Position numbers and translations under genes: made by a program. From positions 1 to 64,000 of the forward strand of contig JBNKWQ010000042.1 of the NCBI GenBank assembly GCA_050299855.1: a stretch of DNA of 64,000 bases, written 5' to 3'. Below the pieces are notes generated by a model that was given only the letters and a program-made list of their open reading frames with translations, searched no databases and was not told where the DNA came from. This DNA is from Hahella sp050299855 (GTDB lineage: Bacteria > Pseudomonadota > Gammaproteobacteria > Pseudomonadales > Oleiphilaceae). The stretch's first letter is position 1, and every line of letters begins with the position of its first letter. Of the stretch, positions 1 through 7,458 are shown piece by piece.

Positions 1-114
1 CTTCTTTGGGTCTTGAGGTTATGGCCGTCATCCACCGAAAAAATGATGCTGTTGCTTCGACTTTACCTGTTTAATGAAGAGCAGATTCATTCAGAGCAAC
101 TCGCTGTGGCCTGA
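1..114 (+). CDS. possible 3' end of a gene cut by the window edge
   Basis: Frame 1 is open from the first base to a TGA at 112-114 (37 codons). It reads as a Leu-rich, partly charged C-terminus (LLWVLRLWPSS at the start, EEQIHSEQLAVA at the end). The fragment is too short to recognise a family. It could be the tail of a real upstream gene or a chance open frame. The next gene on this strand begins about 310 bases later. Confidence 0.3.
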   Translation, partial: LLWVLRLWPSSTEKMMLLLRLYLFNEEQIHSEQLAVA

Positions 115-424
115 AAAGTGGGGTTCTTCAGGGACGACTACATAGATTTATATATCTTATTTGAAACACATTAATGTATGGCTGCCGGCTAATACCTGCA
201 AAAGACAAATCACTCAAAAATACTTTGAATTTGACGTTTTCTGAATCGCGATTGACGTAAATAGTGTCGATTTGAAGGATAATTTTTGCTTAATCCAGCT
301 GAGAGGTTTCCGGCAAAAAAGTCTGGGTAATCCCTACCCTATACTGTGCCGGATATCTAAAAACGACATCTTAAAAAGGACTTTATTCCACTATCAGTCT
401 ATTCTTGGTTTATCGGCCATAGCC
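115..424. other. intergenic stretch before the CarS-like gene
   Basis: AT-rich stretch of about 310 bases with no recognisable gene. A TTG-initiated extension of the next gene (from 272) is open here, but its residues do not look like the family N-terminus. I see no clear terminator or promoter. Confidence 0.4.
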
Positions 425-919
425 ATGGATAACAGACAAATGGTCCTGGAAGTTAAGCTGTTTGCTTTTCTCGTAGTGGTAAACGGAGCGCCAATTATCG
501 CTCGAATTCTGATACCGACCTGGCAAGCTCCAATCGATGGCGGACACAGCTCTAAAGATCGGAGACGTTGGTTGGGGCATTCCAAAACCTGGCGCGGACT
601 GGTGAGCGGGCTTATAGCAGGCATAGCTGCCGGCTGGTTAATGGACCTCCCTCCTGTCCATGGGCTTTTATTGGCCTCTGCCTCTTTACTTGGGGATTTG
701 CTGACCAGCTTTATCAAGCGTCGACTGGATTTTAAAACCAGCTCCCAAGCCCCCATCCTGGATCAATTCTTTGAAGTTTCCCTGCCGCTGGCCCTGGCAC
801 AACATTTTTACCAGCTTAGCACTCTGGGAGCAGTGGGAATATTTACCGCCTTTGTACTGTTCAACTGGGGGATTTCTCCGCTACTGTTCAAGCTTGGCAT
901 GCGAAAACGTCCCTATTAG
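425..919 (+). CDS. CDP-archaeol synthase-like (CarS/DUF46) membrane protein
   Basis: An integral membrane protein of 164 residues resembling the CarS family, whose archaeal members transfer CMP from CTP to a lipid alcohol; bacterial homologues are of unknown substrate. The family's cytoplasmic signature is visible as DGGHSSKDRRRWLGHSKTWRG near residues 33-53 (acidic/basic loop before a hydrophobic helix), followed by three to four membrane segments and a basic C-terminus. The frame is open back to a TTG at 272, but the first in-frame ATG is at 425, and starting there gives the usual family length (about 160-170). An ATG at 440 is also possible. None has a strong Shine-Dalgarno sequence. It converges on the flavodoxin-like gene 36 bases downstream. 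Family assignment is fairly sure; the lipid substrate is unknown. Confidence 0.7.
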   Translation: MDNRQMVLEVKLFAFLVVVNGAPIIARILIPTWQAPIDGGHSSKDRRRWLGHSKTWRGLVSGLIAGIAAGWLMDLPPVHGLLLASASLLGDLLTSFIKRRLDFKTSSQAPILDQFFEVSLPLALAQHFYQLSTLGAVGIFTAFVLFNWGISPLLFKLGMRKRPY

Positions 920-955
920 AAGAGGCGGCCTGAAGGAGTTAAAAGCGAAGAGCGG

Positions 956-1417
956 TCAAAAGATACCGGCATCCAAGCCGGCAGCCATATACATACCGAG
1001 CTCTTGGCACTGGTCGACAAAGGATTCCTGGAAATCTCCCCGACATATGAGAGGGTCCTGGCAGGCACGCCATTTCAGACCGGTCACAATGGTTTCAACA
1101 CCGCGCCGGGTACCCGTACCGTCATGCCCGGCCCGAACATAAAGCGCATAAGGAAGCCCTTGCTTTGCCTCCAGACAAGGATAGTAAATGCGATCAAAGA
1201 AGTCCTTTAGCGCACCACTCATGTATCCCAGGTTTTCAGTTGTACCCAGAATAATGGCATCGCACCCCAGCACATCATCCGGTACAGCTTGCAAAGGTGG
1301 CACCCAGCGGGTAGTAACGGTTTCGATATCAGGATGATTTGCCCCTTCCAGGACCGCATTCACCAATCGCTGGGTGTTAGGGGATGGGGCATGGGCGACA
1401 ACTAATAATTGAGGCAT
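956..1417 (-). CDS. flavodoxin-like NAD(P)H-dependent oxidoreductase
   Basis: A 153-residue soluble protein of the flavodoxin / NADPH-dependent FMN reductase superfamily. The N-terminal strand and phosphate-binding loop LLVVAHAPSPNTQRL takes the place of the T/S-rich FMN phosphate loop. The central GTTENLGYMSGALKDFFDR matches the conserved segment that contacts the isoalloxazine ring and starts the following helix in this family. It is expected to bind FMN and act in the cytosol in quinone or other low-potential reductions; the substrate cannot be read from sequence. The gene stands alone, diverging from the kinase gene across a 162-base region that contains a 22-bp tandem repeat. Confidence 0.75.
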   Translation of the reverse strand: MPQLLVVAHAPSPNTQRLVNAVLEGANHPDIETVTTRWVPPLQAVPDDVLGCDAIILGTTENLGYMSGALKDFFDRIYYPCLEAKQGLPYALYVRAGHDGTGTRRGVETIVTGLKWRACQDPLICRGDFQESFVDQCQELGMYMAAGLDAGIF

Positions 1418-1445
1418 GGCGTCGAATGAAGGATACTTTAACTCA

Positions 1446-1489
1446 CTGATTGACGAAAAATAATTAGCTGATTGACGAGAAATAATCCG
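1446..1489. repeat. two tandem 22-bp units in the divergent promoter region
   Basis: Two head-to-tail copies of a 22-bp unit, 1446-1467 and 1468-1489, both beginning CTGATTGACGA and sharing 19 of 22 bases. They lie between the start of the flavodoxin-like gene (leftward) and the kinase gene (rightward). The unit could be a duplicated operator or part of the 18-22 bp tandem-repeat pattern seen elsewhere in the window. Confidence 0.85.
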
Positions 1490-1579
1490 ATAACGGAATG
1501 AGACTACTTATTAACAAGCATAAAACCGGTTGCTCATGCAGAGTTTAAACAATAGCACCCTAACATCACACCCTTCCTT

Positions 1580-2860
1580 ATGAATCAGGATCGCTGGACA
1601 CAGATACAGTCCCTGTTCGATCAGGTTGCCGATATGTCCCCGGCTGACCGCCAGCATTATCTGGTGGCCCACTGCCCTGATATCGAAGTACGCAATGAAG
1701 TACTGGAATTGCTTCAGGCCGATGAGGAAGTCGGTGATTTGCTGCCCAGCAGCTTTACCATGGAATCGGCCGAGGCCACTCTGGTGCTACCCAAGATGCA
1801 CCCGGATACCTTGGTTGGCCCTTACAGAATCATCAAGAAAATTGGCGAAGGCGGCATGGGGTGGGTATTTAAAGCCCAGGACACCCGCCTGGACCGCTAT
1901 GTAGCCCTGAAATGCCTGGCGCCCGCGGTAGCCTCAGAGCCCGGCATTAAAGAAAGACTGCTGCTGGAAGCCAAAGCCATTTCACGTCTGGACCACCCCA
2001 ACGTCTGTGTTATTCATGATATGGGTCATACTGACGATGGCGGGTTATACATTGCCATGCAGTTCTATACCGGCGAAACGCTGGAGAAAAGACTGGAGCG
2101 GGGCCCGCTGGAACTCAAGCAGGCTATTAAAATTGCCAAGCAGATCGCCTTTGGTCTGAGCGCGGCACACCAGCATCATATTATTCATCGTGACATCAAA
2201 CCGGCGAATATCCTGATACAGGAAGACGGCGTGGTGAAAATACTGGATTTCGGCATTGCCAAACTGGCCGACACCGATATTACGCTTGCCGGGGCCAGAA
2301 TGGGCACCCTGGCTTACATGGCACCGGAACAGCTGGAAGGCGATGACGTCGGCCCCTGTACAGACATCTGGTCCCTGGCCACCGTCATGTTTGAAATGCT
2401 GACAGGCAAACCTCTCTATACCGCAGAGAAAGCATCTTCGTTGCTTAATGCCGTCATGAACGAGGAGCCCAAGTTGGATCACCTGGTGCTAAGTCAGCAG
2501 CCTCATCTTGAGCGGCTGCTGAAAGTCATGCTGATTAAAGACATTAATCTGCGCCTGAATTCCATGACCAAAGTGGTGCAATGGCTGGCAACCTTCCTGC
2601 AACACCTGGCACAAGCGCCAGATAGATTGCAGGAAAATGAAAAAGAGCTGAATACGGATCAGGTCACCTTTACCGATCAATACCTCATGCGACTGGCTGC
2701 CGTACTGACTGCCCATGTCGGCCCCACAGCACCGGTATTAATCCAGCGCTATACTGCCAACGCCAGCTCTTATGAAGGGCTGATCATGGCATTAGTCAGT
2801 CACCTACCCGCCCACACCCGCCAAAATGTGGTTAGCCAATTAAAAGCTATTCAACCCTGA
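1580..2860 (+). CDS. serine/threonine protein kinase, soluble, ECF-sigma-linked type
   Basis: A Hanks-type kinase of 426 residues. Visible catalytic elements are the glycine loop GEGGMG (89-94), the ATP lysine in VALK (111), the catalytic loop HRDIKPAN (203-210), DFG (223-225) and APE (248-250), so it should be active. The N-terminal 60 residues (DRWTQIQSLFDQVADM, then ELLQADEEVGDLL) are the short helical module typical of kinases encoded beside ECF sigma factors of the TIGR02999 group. The C-terminus (LTAHVGPTAPVLIQRYTAN onward) resembles a small helical domain found after several bacterial kinase domains. No membrane segment is visible, so it is cytosolic. It is followed after 16 bases by a small lipoprotein-like gene and faces the sigma factor gene convergently. 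The likely substrate is that sigma factor. Confidence 0.9.
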   Translation: MNQDRWTQIQSLFDQVADMSPADRQHYLVAHCPDIEVRNEVLELLQADEEVGDLLPSSFTMESAEATLVLPKMHPDTLVGPYRIIKKIGEGGMGWVFKAQDTRLDRYVALKCLAPAVASEPGIKERLLLEAKAISRLDHPNVCVIHDMGHTDDGGLYIAMQFYTGETLEKRLERGPLELKQAIKIAKQIAFGLSAAHQHHIIHRDIKPANILIQEDGVVKILDFGIAKLADTDITLAGARMGTLAYMAPEQLEGDDVGPCTDIWSLATVMFEMLTGKPLYTAEKASSLLNAVMNEEPKLDHLVLSQQPHLERLLKVMLIKDINLRLNSMTKVVQWLATFLQHLAQAPDRLQENEKELNTDQVTFTDQYLMRLAAVLTAHVGPTAPVLIQRYTANASSYEGLIMALVSHLPAHTRQNVVSQLKAIQP

Positions 2861-2876
2861 TCAAGAGAATCTTCGA

Positions 2877-3122
2877 ATGCGTAATGCTATCAACATCCAC
2901 AAAATTATTGGCTTTACTGCGGTAACAGCGATGTCAGTCAGCTTACTCATGAATGCCGGATGCAGCGCTAAAGGCGGCTATGAAGCCGTACGGTACACCA
3001 ATAGAATCAATTGCGCCAAATTGCCGCAACCTCAATATGAAGAGTGCCTGCAGAACAATAATATGGACTATGAAGAATATGAGCGGGAACGCAAGAAGGT
3101 GATAAAAGGCTCAGATCAATAA
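2877..3122 (+). CDS. small putative lipoprotein
   Basis: 81 residues beginning 16 bases after the kinase gene, so probably cotranscribed. It has a basic N-terminus, a hydrophobic segment (residues 11-26) and the sequence MNAGC before a mature part rich in Tyr, Glu and Asn. The lipobox is weak because the -3 position is Asn instead of Leu. It has two further Cys (CAKLPQPQYEEC) that could form a disulfide in the periplasm. No family recognised. A role as envelope partner of the kinase/sigma pair is suggested only by position. Confidence 0.6.
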   Translation: MRNAINIHKIIGFTAVTAMSVSLLMNAGCSAKGGYEAVRYTNRINCAKLPQPQYEECLQNNNMDYEEYERERKKVIKGSDQ

Positions 3123-3149
3123 ATCCAAGCCTGCAACAACACTGACCTG

Positions 3150-3704
3150 CTAATCTTTCATCTCTTTTACCAGCCAGGCCTTGGCAAAGCGTAAATCGCG
3201 TTCAACCGTGGACAGAGAGACATCTAAAAATTCTGAGATCTCTTCCTGTGTCATACCACCGAAGAAACTCATTTCGATAATTTTTGCTTTGCGCTCGTCC
3301 ACTTGCGAAAGTTTGCTCAGCACATCTTCAAGCTCCAATAAATCCGGTTGACTGCCGTCATCACAGATCTGGGCTTCATATAGGGTCACTTGCAGGTCGT
3401 CCCCACCACGCTTCTTACGCCGCTGAGCACGGGCGTGATCCACCAGAATCCGCCGCATGGTCTGGGCGGCTACAGCGAGAAAGTGTACCCGGTCATTCCA
3501 GGCGACTTCCGCGTCCATCAGTTGCAGATAGGCTTCATTCACCAGAGCGGTCGCCTGGAGCATATGTCCCTGGCGTTCGCCGGCCATATAACGACCTGCA
3601 ATTTTGCGCATTTCGCCATGCATGGCTTCAATTACCTGATTTAAAGCCTGACCATCACCGGCCTGCCAATTGGCTAAAAGCTGTGTCACGTTTTTTGAGG
3701 ACAT
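3150..3704 (-). CDS. ECF sigma factor, kinase-regulated (TIGR02999/ECF43-like)
   Basis: An extracytoplasmic-function sigma factor of 184 residues. Sigma region 2 runs about 8-85 and region 4 about 115-180, with the helix-turn-helix GGMTQEEISEFLDVSLSTVERDLRFAK. The region 2.2 stretch that normally carries an acidic motif for core RNA polymerase binding reads LQATALVNEAYLQL, with Thr52 where acidic residues sit in ordinary ECFs. In Vibrio parahaemolyticus EcfP this class is switched on by kinase PknT phosphorylating a Thr here (family knowledge). The ATG at 3704 is chosen because the family begins just before VTQLL; a GTG at 3734 would add 10 residues. The matching kinase gene is 290 bases away and convergent. 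No anti-sigma gene is present. Confidence 0.9.
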   Translation of the reverse strand: MSSKNVTQLLANWQAGDGQALNQVIEAMHGEMRKIAGRYMAGERQGHMLQATALVNEAYLQLMDAEVAWNDRVHFLAVAAQTMRRILVDHARAQRRKKRGGDDLQVTLYEAQICDDGSQPDLLELEDVLSKLSQVDERKAKIIEMSFFGGMTQEEISEFLDVSLSTVERDLRFAKAWLVKEMKD

Positions 3705-3884
3705 CGTTTCGTCTCTGCCTGTTGATTTATCCACTCTGGCCTATGCCCAAATACCGGCCTGATACTGGACTATGCCATCATTCAGAGGCCGTGGCGCATA
3801 ACAAAGTGGCTTATAAGGTTTGGATGGGAAGCGAAATCATTTTAGGAAGAGGAGCTTAACCCCGCAACCCTAAATACGTCCGAC

Positions 3885-4103
3885 TTAAGGAAATTGACGG
3901 ATAAATACGGGGGAATTGTGCATGTCGTAGCTAAGAATTTGTTCTACCGGCATTTGCGACTCAAAAGTTACATCTGTTGGAGCATTCGTCGGCCGGGTCG
4001 TTTCTTTCTGAATTTTGCTGTTATGACTGCGAGACTGCAATACAAACAACTGGAGGATTACCAGCAAAAGAGCAAGCAATGCAGCTAGAATATTGGTTTT
4101 CAT
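3885..4103 (-). CDS. small single-pass membrane protein, unknown
   Basis: 72 residues from the ATG at 4103 (MKTN), which follows a GAGGG. In-frame starts at 4112 and 4148 would add 3 or 15 residues. One hydrophobic helix (about residues 4-24, LLALLLVILQLFVL) is followed by a polar tail ending PVFIRQFP. This suggests an inner-membrane anchored peptide with a short periplasmic tail or an uncleaved signal sequence. It lies between the sigma factor and the metallophosphoesterase, all leftward. No family recognised, and it may be a spurious frame. Confidence 0.4.
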   Translation of the reverse strand: MKTNILAALLALLLVILQLFVLQSRSHNSKIQKETTRPTNAPTDVTFESQMPVEQILSYDMHNSPVFIRQFP

Positions 4104-4296
4104 AACCCTCATCCGCAACTTAAGTCCCTTTTTGTGTATGACAGACATCCTGAGAATCAGGCTGACTCACCATCAGGTAAATAAGGCCTTCTAGTCAGAT
4201 AAAGCGTTAAATCAACAAACTTACCGTCACTAAAAAAGAAAGTATTTTGCGTACCTGCGCCTGCAGTCAGCGTCCTTTCAGGGAACCAGGAAATTT

Positions 4297-5277
4297 TCAA
4301 GAGTTGCCGCTTAAAGTGTGTATTACGATTTCAGGTGGACAGTTGAATCGGACAGGTATGATAGAAGTGCCGGAGCCGACACAGGTGTAACCGATCATAT
4401 CCTGCCACCGCCAGGCTCCTTTTCCTACGAAACGGGGACAATCGGAATCCAGTGTAATAGGCACGCCTCCAGGCAAACAGATTTGTCCGCCATGGGTATG
4501 CCCGCAAAGCATAAGATGGAAGCCGGCATGGGCTGCCTGCTTGAAGATCTCCGGAGTATGCGAAAGCAGAATGGTAAAGAGGTCAGGATTCCCGGCTTCT
4601 GCCGCTATTTGCAGATTATCAACCCGGTAATAATGTGGATCGTCAACACCGGCCAAATTGATGGTAGCATTACGCCTATGCAACGCCATGTTTTCATTGA
4701 GCAGCATTCGGTAGCCCATATCTTCCATGTCGGGCAGCATTCTGATGCTGTCATGATTACCGAATATTGCATAGACCTCCCCTTTGAGGACCTCTCGAAG
4801 TGCGCGTAGACCTGCCAATGCACCATCGATTGATCCGTAGGTCTGAGCCCGATAGTCACCGGTGAGGACACATAAATCATAGTCCAGCGGACGTACGGCT
4901 GAAACCAACGCCCGGGTGATATCCGGATCCATATCCAAATGCAGATCCGTGAGTTGCAGGACACGGTAACCGTTGAACGCCTGAGGAATCAGCTTATGCT
5001 GCACCACATGTCGGGATACCCGTATATCACAGGCATTCCTGCGCCCCAGCTCATACATACCTACAGATTTTAGCGACCACCGCATCAGTGTCTGTACGGA
5101 ATACCAGTTTTCCGGGTGGAACAGGTTCATACCGCCGCCACCAAACACCTTCTGGGCATGATCATTTTCAATCCCCAACCTCTGGCGGGCATGAACGATT
5201 CCCAAGCGCCGTTCCAGACGCTCCAAAAGGAGTTCATCCTGAGCGGGAACCACATCAGTAAAGGTAGCTGAGTTCAT
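4297..5277 (-). CDS. metallophosphoesterase, calcineurin-like
   Basis: A 326-residue two-metal phosphoesterase. The signature blocks appear in order: DLHLD (D-x-H), GDYR, GNHDS, a lone His in LLSHTPEIF, and GHTHGGQICLPGG. This is the pattern of the YkuE/YpbG-type subgroup that often acts on lipid-linked or nucleotide substrates. No signal peptide is visible. The start at 5277 (MNSATF) is preferred: an AAGGA lies nine bases upstream, while longer starts at 5298 or 5349 lack one. The substrate cannot be told from sequence. It is separated by about 220 bases from the divergent SDR gene. Confidence 0.85.
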   Translation of the reverse strand: MNSATFTDVVPAQDELLLERLERRLGIVHARQRLGIENDHAQKVFGGGGMNLFHPENWYSVQTLMRWSLKSVGMYELGRRNACDIRVSRHVVQHKLIPQAFNGYRVLQLTDLHLDMDPDITRALVSAVRPLDYDLCVLTGDYRAQTYGSIDGALAGLRALREVLKGEVYAIFGNHDSIRMLPDMEDMGYRMLLNENMALHRRNATINLAGVDDPHYYRVDNLQIAAEAGNPDLFTILLSHTPEIFKQAAHAGFHLMLCGHTHGGQICLPGGVPITLDSDCPRFVGKGAWRWQDMIGYTCVGSGTSIIPVRFNCPPEIVIHTLSGNS

Positions 5278-5497
5278 TCTTCTGTATTCCTTCACCATAG
5301 GAGGCAGGCGATGTTCTTGAGGGCTATTATTCTGACAATCTAGTAGCATCCTACAGTCTAGGTCAGTTTTACTGCTATTGCTGCCCCGGTTTTCACGCCT
5401 GTTATGAGAACTTAAGACTGCCCATAGAGATATTTAGGAGGCATAATCAGGCGAGTTTAGAAATCTTATAATAAGTTCGATAGCCACAGGAGAGTGC

Positions 5498-6556
5498 ATG
5501 AAAGTCTTAGTGACCGGTGCCAACGGACATATTGGCTCCCATGTCGTCAGCCAGCTTCTAGAACAGGGCCACGAAGTTGTGGCCTTTGTACGCAAGGGTT
5601 CAGACCTTAGAGGACTGGAAGGTCTGACACCCGAATTTGCCAATGGCGACATTAAGGACAAAGAGGCGGTCGCGGCCGCGGCTGAAGGCTGCGATGCCAT
5701 AATACACATGGCAGCAGTCTATAAAACGATTGCAAAAACAGCCGAAGAAATTGTTGAACCGGCTTTACGTGGCGCAGAAAGTGTTTTCTATGCAGCCAAG
5801 CAACATGGCATCAAGCGCATTGTTTACACAAGTTCTGTAGCCTCTATCGGGTTCTCCTACGATCCCAATGAGATAAGAACCGGCGATGACTGGAATGATG
5901 AAGCGCAAAATCCGTATTACCTGGCCAAGACCCAAAGCGAAAAATCAGCACAGAAGCTGGCGCTGGAAAATGACATACACCTGGTCGTCATCTGCCCGGC
6001 CATAGTACTAGGGCCCAACGATTTCCGTATCACTCCATCCAATCAAATCATCATGGACTGGCTCAATGGCGTTGGACAAAGTTACAAGGGCGGATTGAGC
6101 GTAGTGGATGTACGCGATGTGGCTGCAGCTCATGTGGCCGCTCTCACACGAGGTGAATCAGGCAAACGCTACGTGGTAGGCGGTGAAAACATCCTGGTGA
6201 AAGAACTGGCCAATCGCCTGAAGCTCTTAACCAGTATCAGAACCCTGTATCTGCCGACTGGCAGGAAAACCACTCTGGTATTTGCAAGAATTATCGAGAC
6301 ACTTTGCAAGCTCCTGCACGTCCCTCCTCCCTTCACCTACGACCTGGTGTACGAAGTGGTAGGCCGCTACGCTTACTACGATACCAAAGCGACGGTTCAC
6401 GACCTGGGTGTTTCACTCAGGGGAGTCGATGCCACTCTTCCCGATTGCGTGCAATGGCTGTTACGTCAGAACAGGATTCGCGCCAGAGTCGCCCAGAAAA
6501 TTGAACAGTTTATGGGTAAAAGCAAAACGGAAACCAAGCCCCATCCGGTTTCCTGA
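5498..6556 (+). CDS. extended SDR, NAD-dependent epimerase/dehydratase (dihydroflavonol-reductase-like)
   Basis: 352 residues with the N-terminal nucleotide-binding loop VTGANGHIGSHV (TGxxGxxG), the acidic GDIKD motif, HMAAVYK, TSSVASIG carrying the active-site Ser, and the catalytic YYLAK (Y-x3-K). This is the atypical/extended SDR group that includes dihydroflavonol-4-reductase-like and hopanoid-associated sugar epimerases. It should use NAD(P)(H) on a sugar nucleotide, sterol-like or aldehyde/ketone substrate; which one cannot be read. ACAGGAGA sits just before the ATG at 5498. It is monocistronic, with a 900-base gap downstream. Confidence 0.85.
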   Translation: MKVLVTGANGHIGSHVVSQLLEQGHEVVAFVRKGSDLRGLEGLTPEFANGDIKDKEAVAAAAEGCDAIIHMAAVYKTIAKTAEEIVEPALRGAESVFYAAKQHGIKRIVYTSSVASIGFSYDPNEIRTGDDWNDEAQNPYYLAKTQSEKSAQKLALENDIHLVVICPAIVLGPNDFRITPSNQIIMDWLNGVGQSYKGGLSVVDVRDVAAAHVAALTRGESGKRYVVGGENILVKELANRLKLLTSIRTLYLPTGRKTTLVFARIIETLCKLLHVPPPFTYDLVYEVVGRYAYYDTKATVHDLGVSLRGVDATLPDCVQWLLRQNRIRARVAQKIEQFMGKSKTETKPHPVS

Positions 6557-6730
6557 GGTTATTTCTGCGGCAGGACGGCTCTCCAAGTCCCAGTCCTCAA
6601 GAACCAAGGCAGTGTTTCAACAGCAGCCCGTTAAACTCTGGGTCGAGACACTGAATTTATATGCCCCCTGGGGGGTATTAATCTCTGCTGTGGTAAATCA
6701 AAGTAGTTCGGTTTGCCGGCGATTTTTCGT

Positions 6731-6815
6731 CCGATTGAGCTACTACCCTCCGATTCAGCGACTACTACCCTCCGACTCAGCGACTACTACCCTCCAATTC
6801 AGCGACTACTACATA
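6731..6815. repeat. four-copy tandem repeat, 22-bp unit
   Basis: Units at 6731-6749 (19 bp, shortened), 6750-6771, 6772-6793 and 6794-6815. Each starts CCGATTCAGCGA or a one- to two-base variant and ends with CTACTACCCT, except the last, which ends CTACTACATA and runs into an ATATAGTGG half site. The neighbour genes do not contain the unit. Confidence 0.9.
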
Positions 6816-7027
6816 TAGTGGTAAGCAAATATATATAGAAGTAAGTAAAGCCTCAGGCCAAACGGTCATATCAGCCATTTTCAAGGCCGTTCAGGCCATC
6901 TAATCTTGGACTTTACAACCCGGTTACTCCTGAGGCCCCGCCATTTCAGGCCTTGGCAGACACAGTCTGCATCTGTGCACAGCGCACCAAACCTGACCAG
7001 AGATTTTTATTGACGCACGTCTTCACA

Positions 7028-7043
7028 TCACAGCATATAGTGT
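7028..7043. promoter_or_regulatory. NrdR-box-like site 1
   Basis: The 16-mer TCACAGCATATAGTGT matches the NrdR box consensus (acaCwAtATaTwGtgt) at 13 positions, with a perfect right half. NrdR is the zinc/ATP-cone repressor of ribonucleotide reductase genes. It lies about 415 bases before nrdJa, farther than usual. Confidence 0.45.
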
Positions 7044-7269
7044 TATACTTCACAGAAATCGCCATATCTTGGGTTGAAAACAGAAAAAGGCACTATCACC
7101 ACTAGCCTTTATGAGTCAATACTTTTTCGCAATTGAACTCAAACCACGCCATCTAATTAACCCACTTTTTGGCAGATTAACCAGACGTATAGTGGCATAA
7201 ACATCTATAGCGTCGTGAGAAGAAGAAAAAAGGAAGTGGGGATTTCATCACCTGTCGCACATGCACAGT

Positions 7270-7285
7270 GCACTATATATTGTGG
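7270..7285. promoter_or_regulatory. NrdR box upstream of nrdJa
   Basis: GCACTATATATTGTGG is a near-palindrome whose ten central bases (CTATATATTG) all fit the NrdR consensus. It sits 174-189 bases before the nrdJa ATG, which is plausible if transcription starts near here. A partner box at the usual 31-bp helical spacing was not found. Repression by NrdR when dNTPs are plentiful is the inferred role. Confidence 0.65.
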
Positions 7286-7458
7286 TTTCCTGACAACCAC
7301 AAAGACTTCTACAACCAAACAGTGAATTTCCTGTGTGAAATTGGGCTGTTGATTACGAAACATCTGGCAGTACTTATCAGGGCACCCTATTGCCGGGCGC
7401 TCCTTGAAAGCATGCTTGCGAAAGCGACTTAAACCAAGGCCTGCAAAAAAAGGTCATA

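Larger units (their letters stand above)
6557..7458. other. 900-base leader region upstream of nrdJa
   Basis: No convincing gene. It holds a four-copy tandem repeat (6731-6815), a run of TCAGGCC-type short repeats and inverted pairs (6850-6960), and several copies of ATATAGTG-type half sites that resemble NrdR boxes (6813, 7035, 7187 and, reversed, 7271). I looked for a cobalamin riboswitch because nrdJa is B12-dependent and did not find its conserved B12 box. Confidence 0.6.

Noticed and set aside
229..1485. GATTGACG-type words at 249, 1448 and 1470 as a shared regulator site
   Set aside because: Only the two in the 22-bp repeat are related; the word is short and the other hit lies far from a promoter of a related gene.
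1446..1489. CRISPR-like interpretation of the short repeats (also at 6731, 48396 and 55624)
   Set aside because: The units are directly adjacent without spacers, differ within a locus, and no cas genes are present.
6664..6675. CCCCCTGGGGGG palindrome as a terminator or operator
   Set aside because: The two arms are separated by a single base so no hairpin can form, and no T run follows. Kept only as a curiosity.
6408..6818. 136-codon open frame running from the SDR gene end through the tandem repeat
   Set aside because: It starts inside the SDR gene in another frame, has no ribosome site and its tail is only translated repeat DNA.
6557..7458. Cobalamin riboswitch before the B12-dependent nrdJa
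   Set aside because: I looked for the conserved B12 box and the typical multi-helix leader and did not find them; NrdR-like sites explain regulation better.
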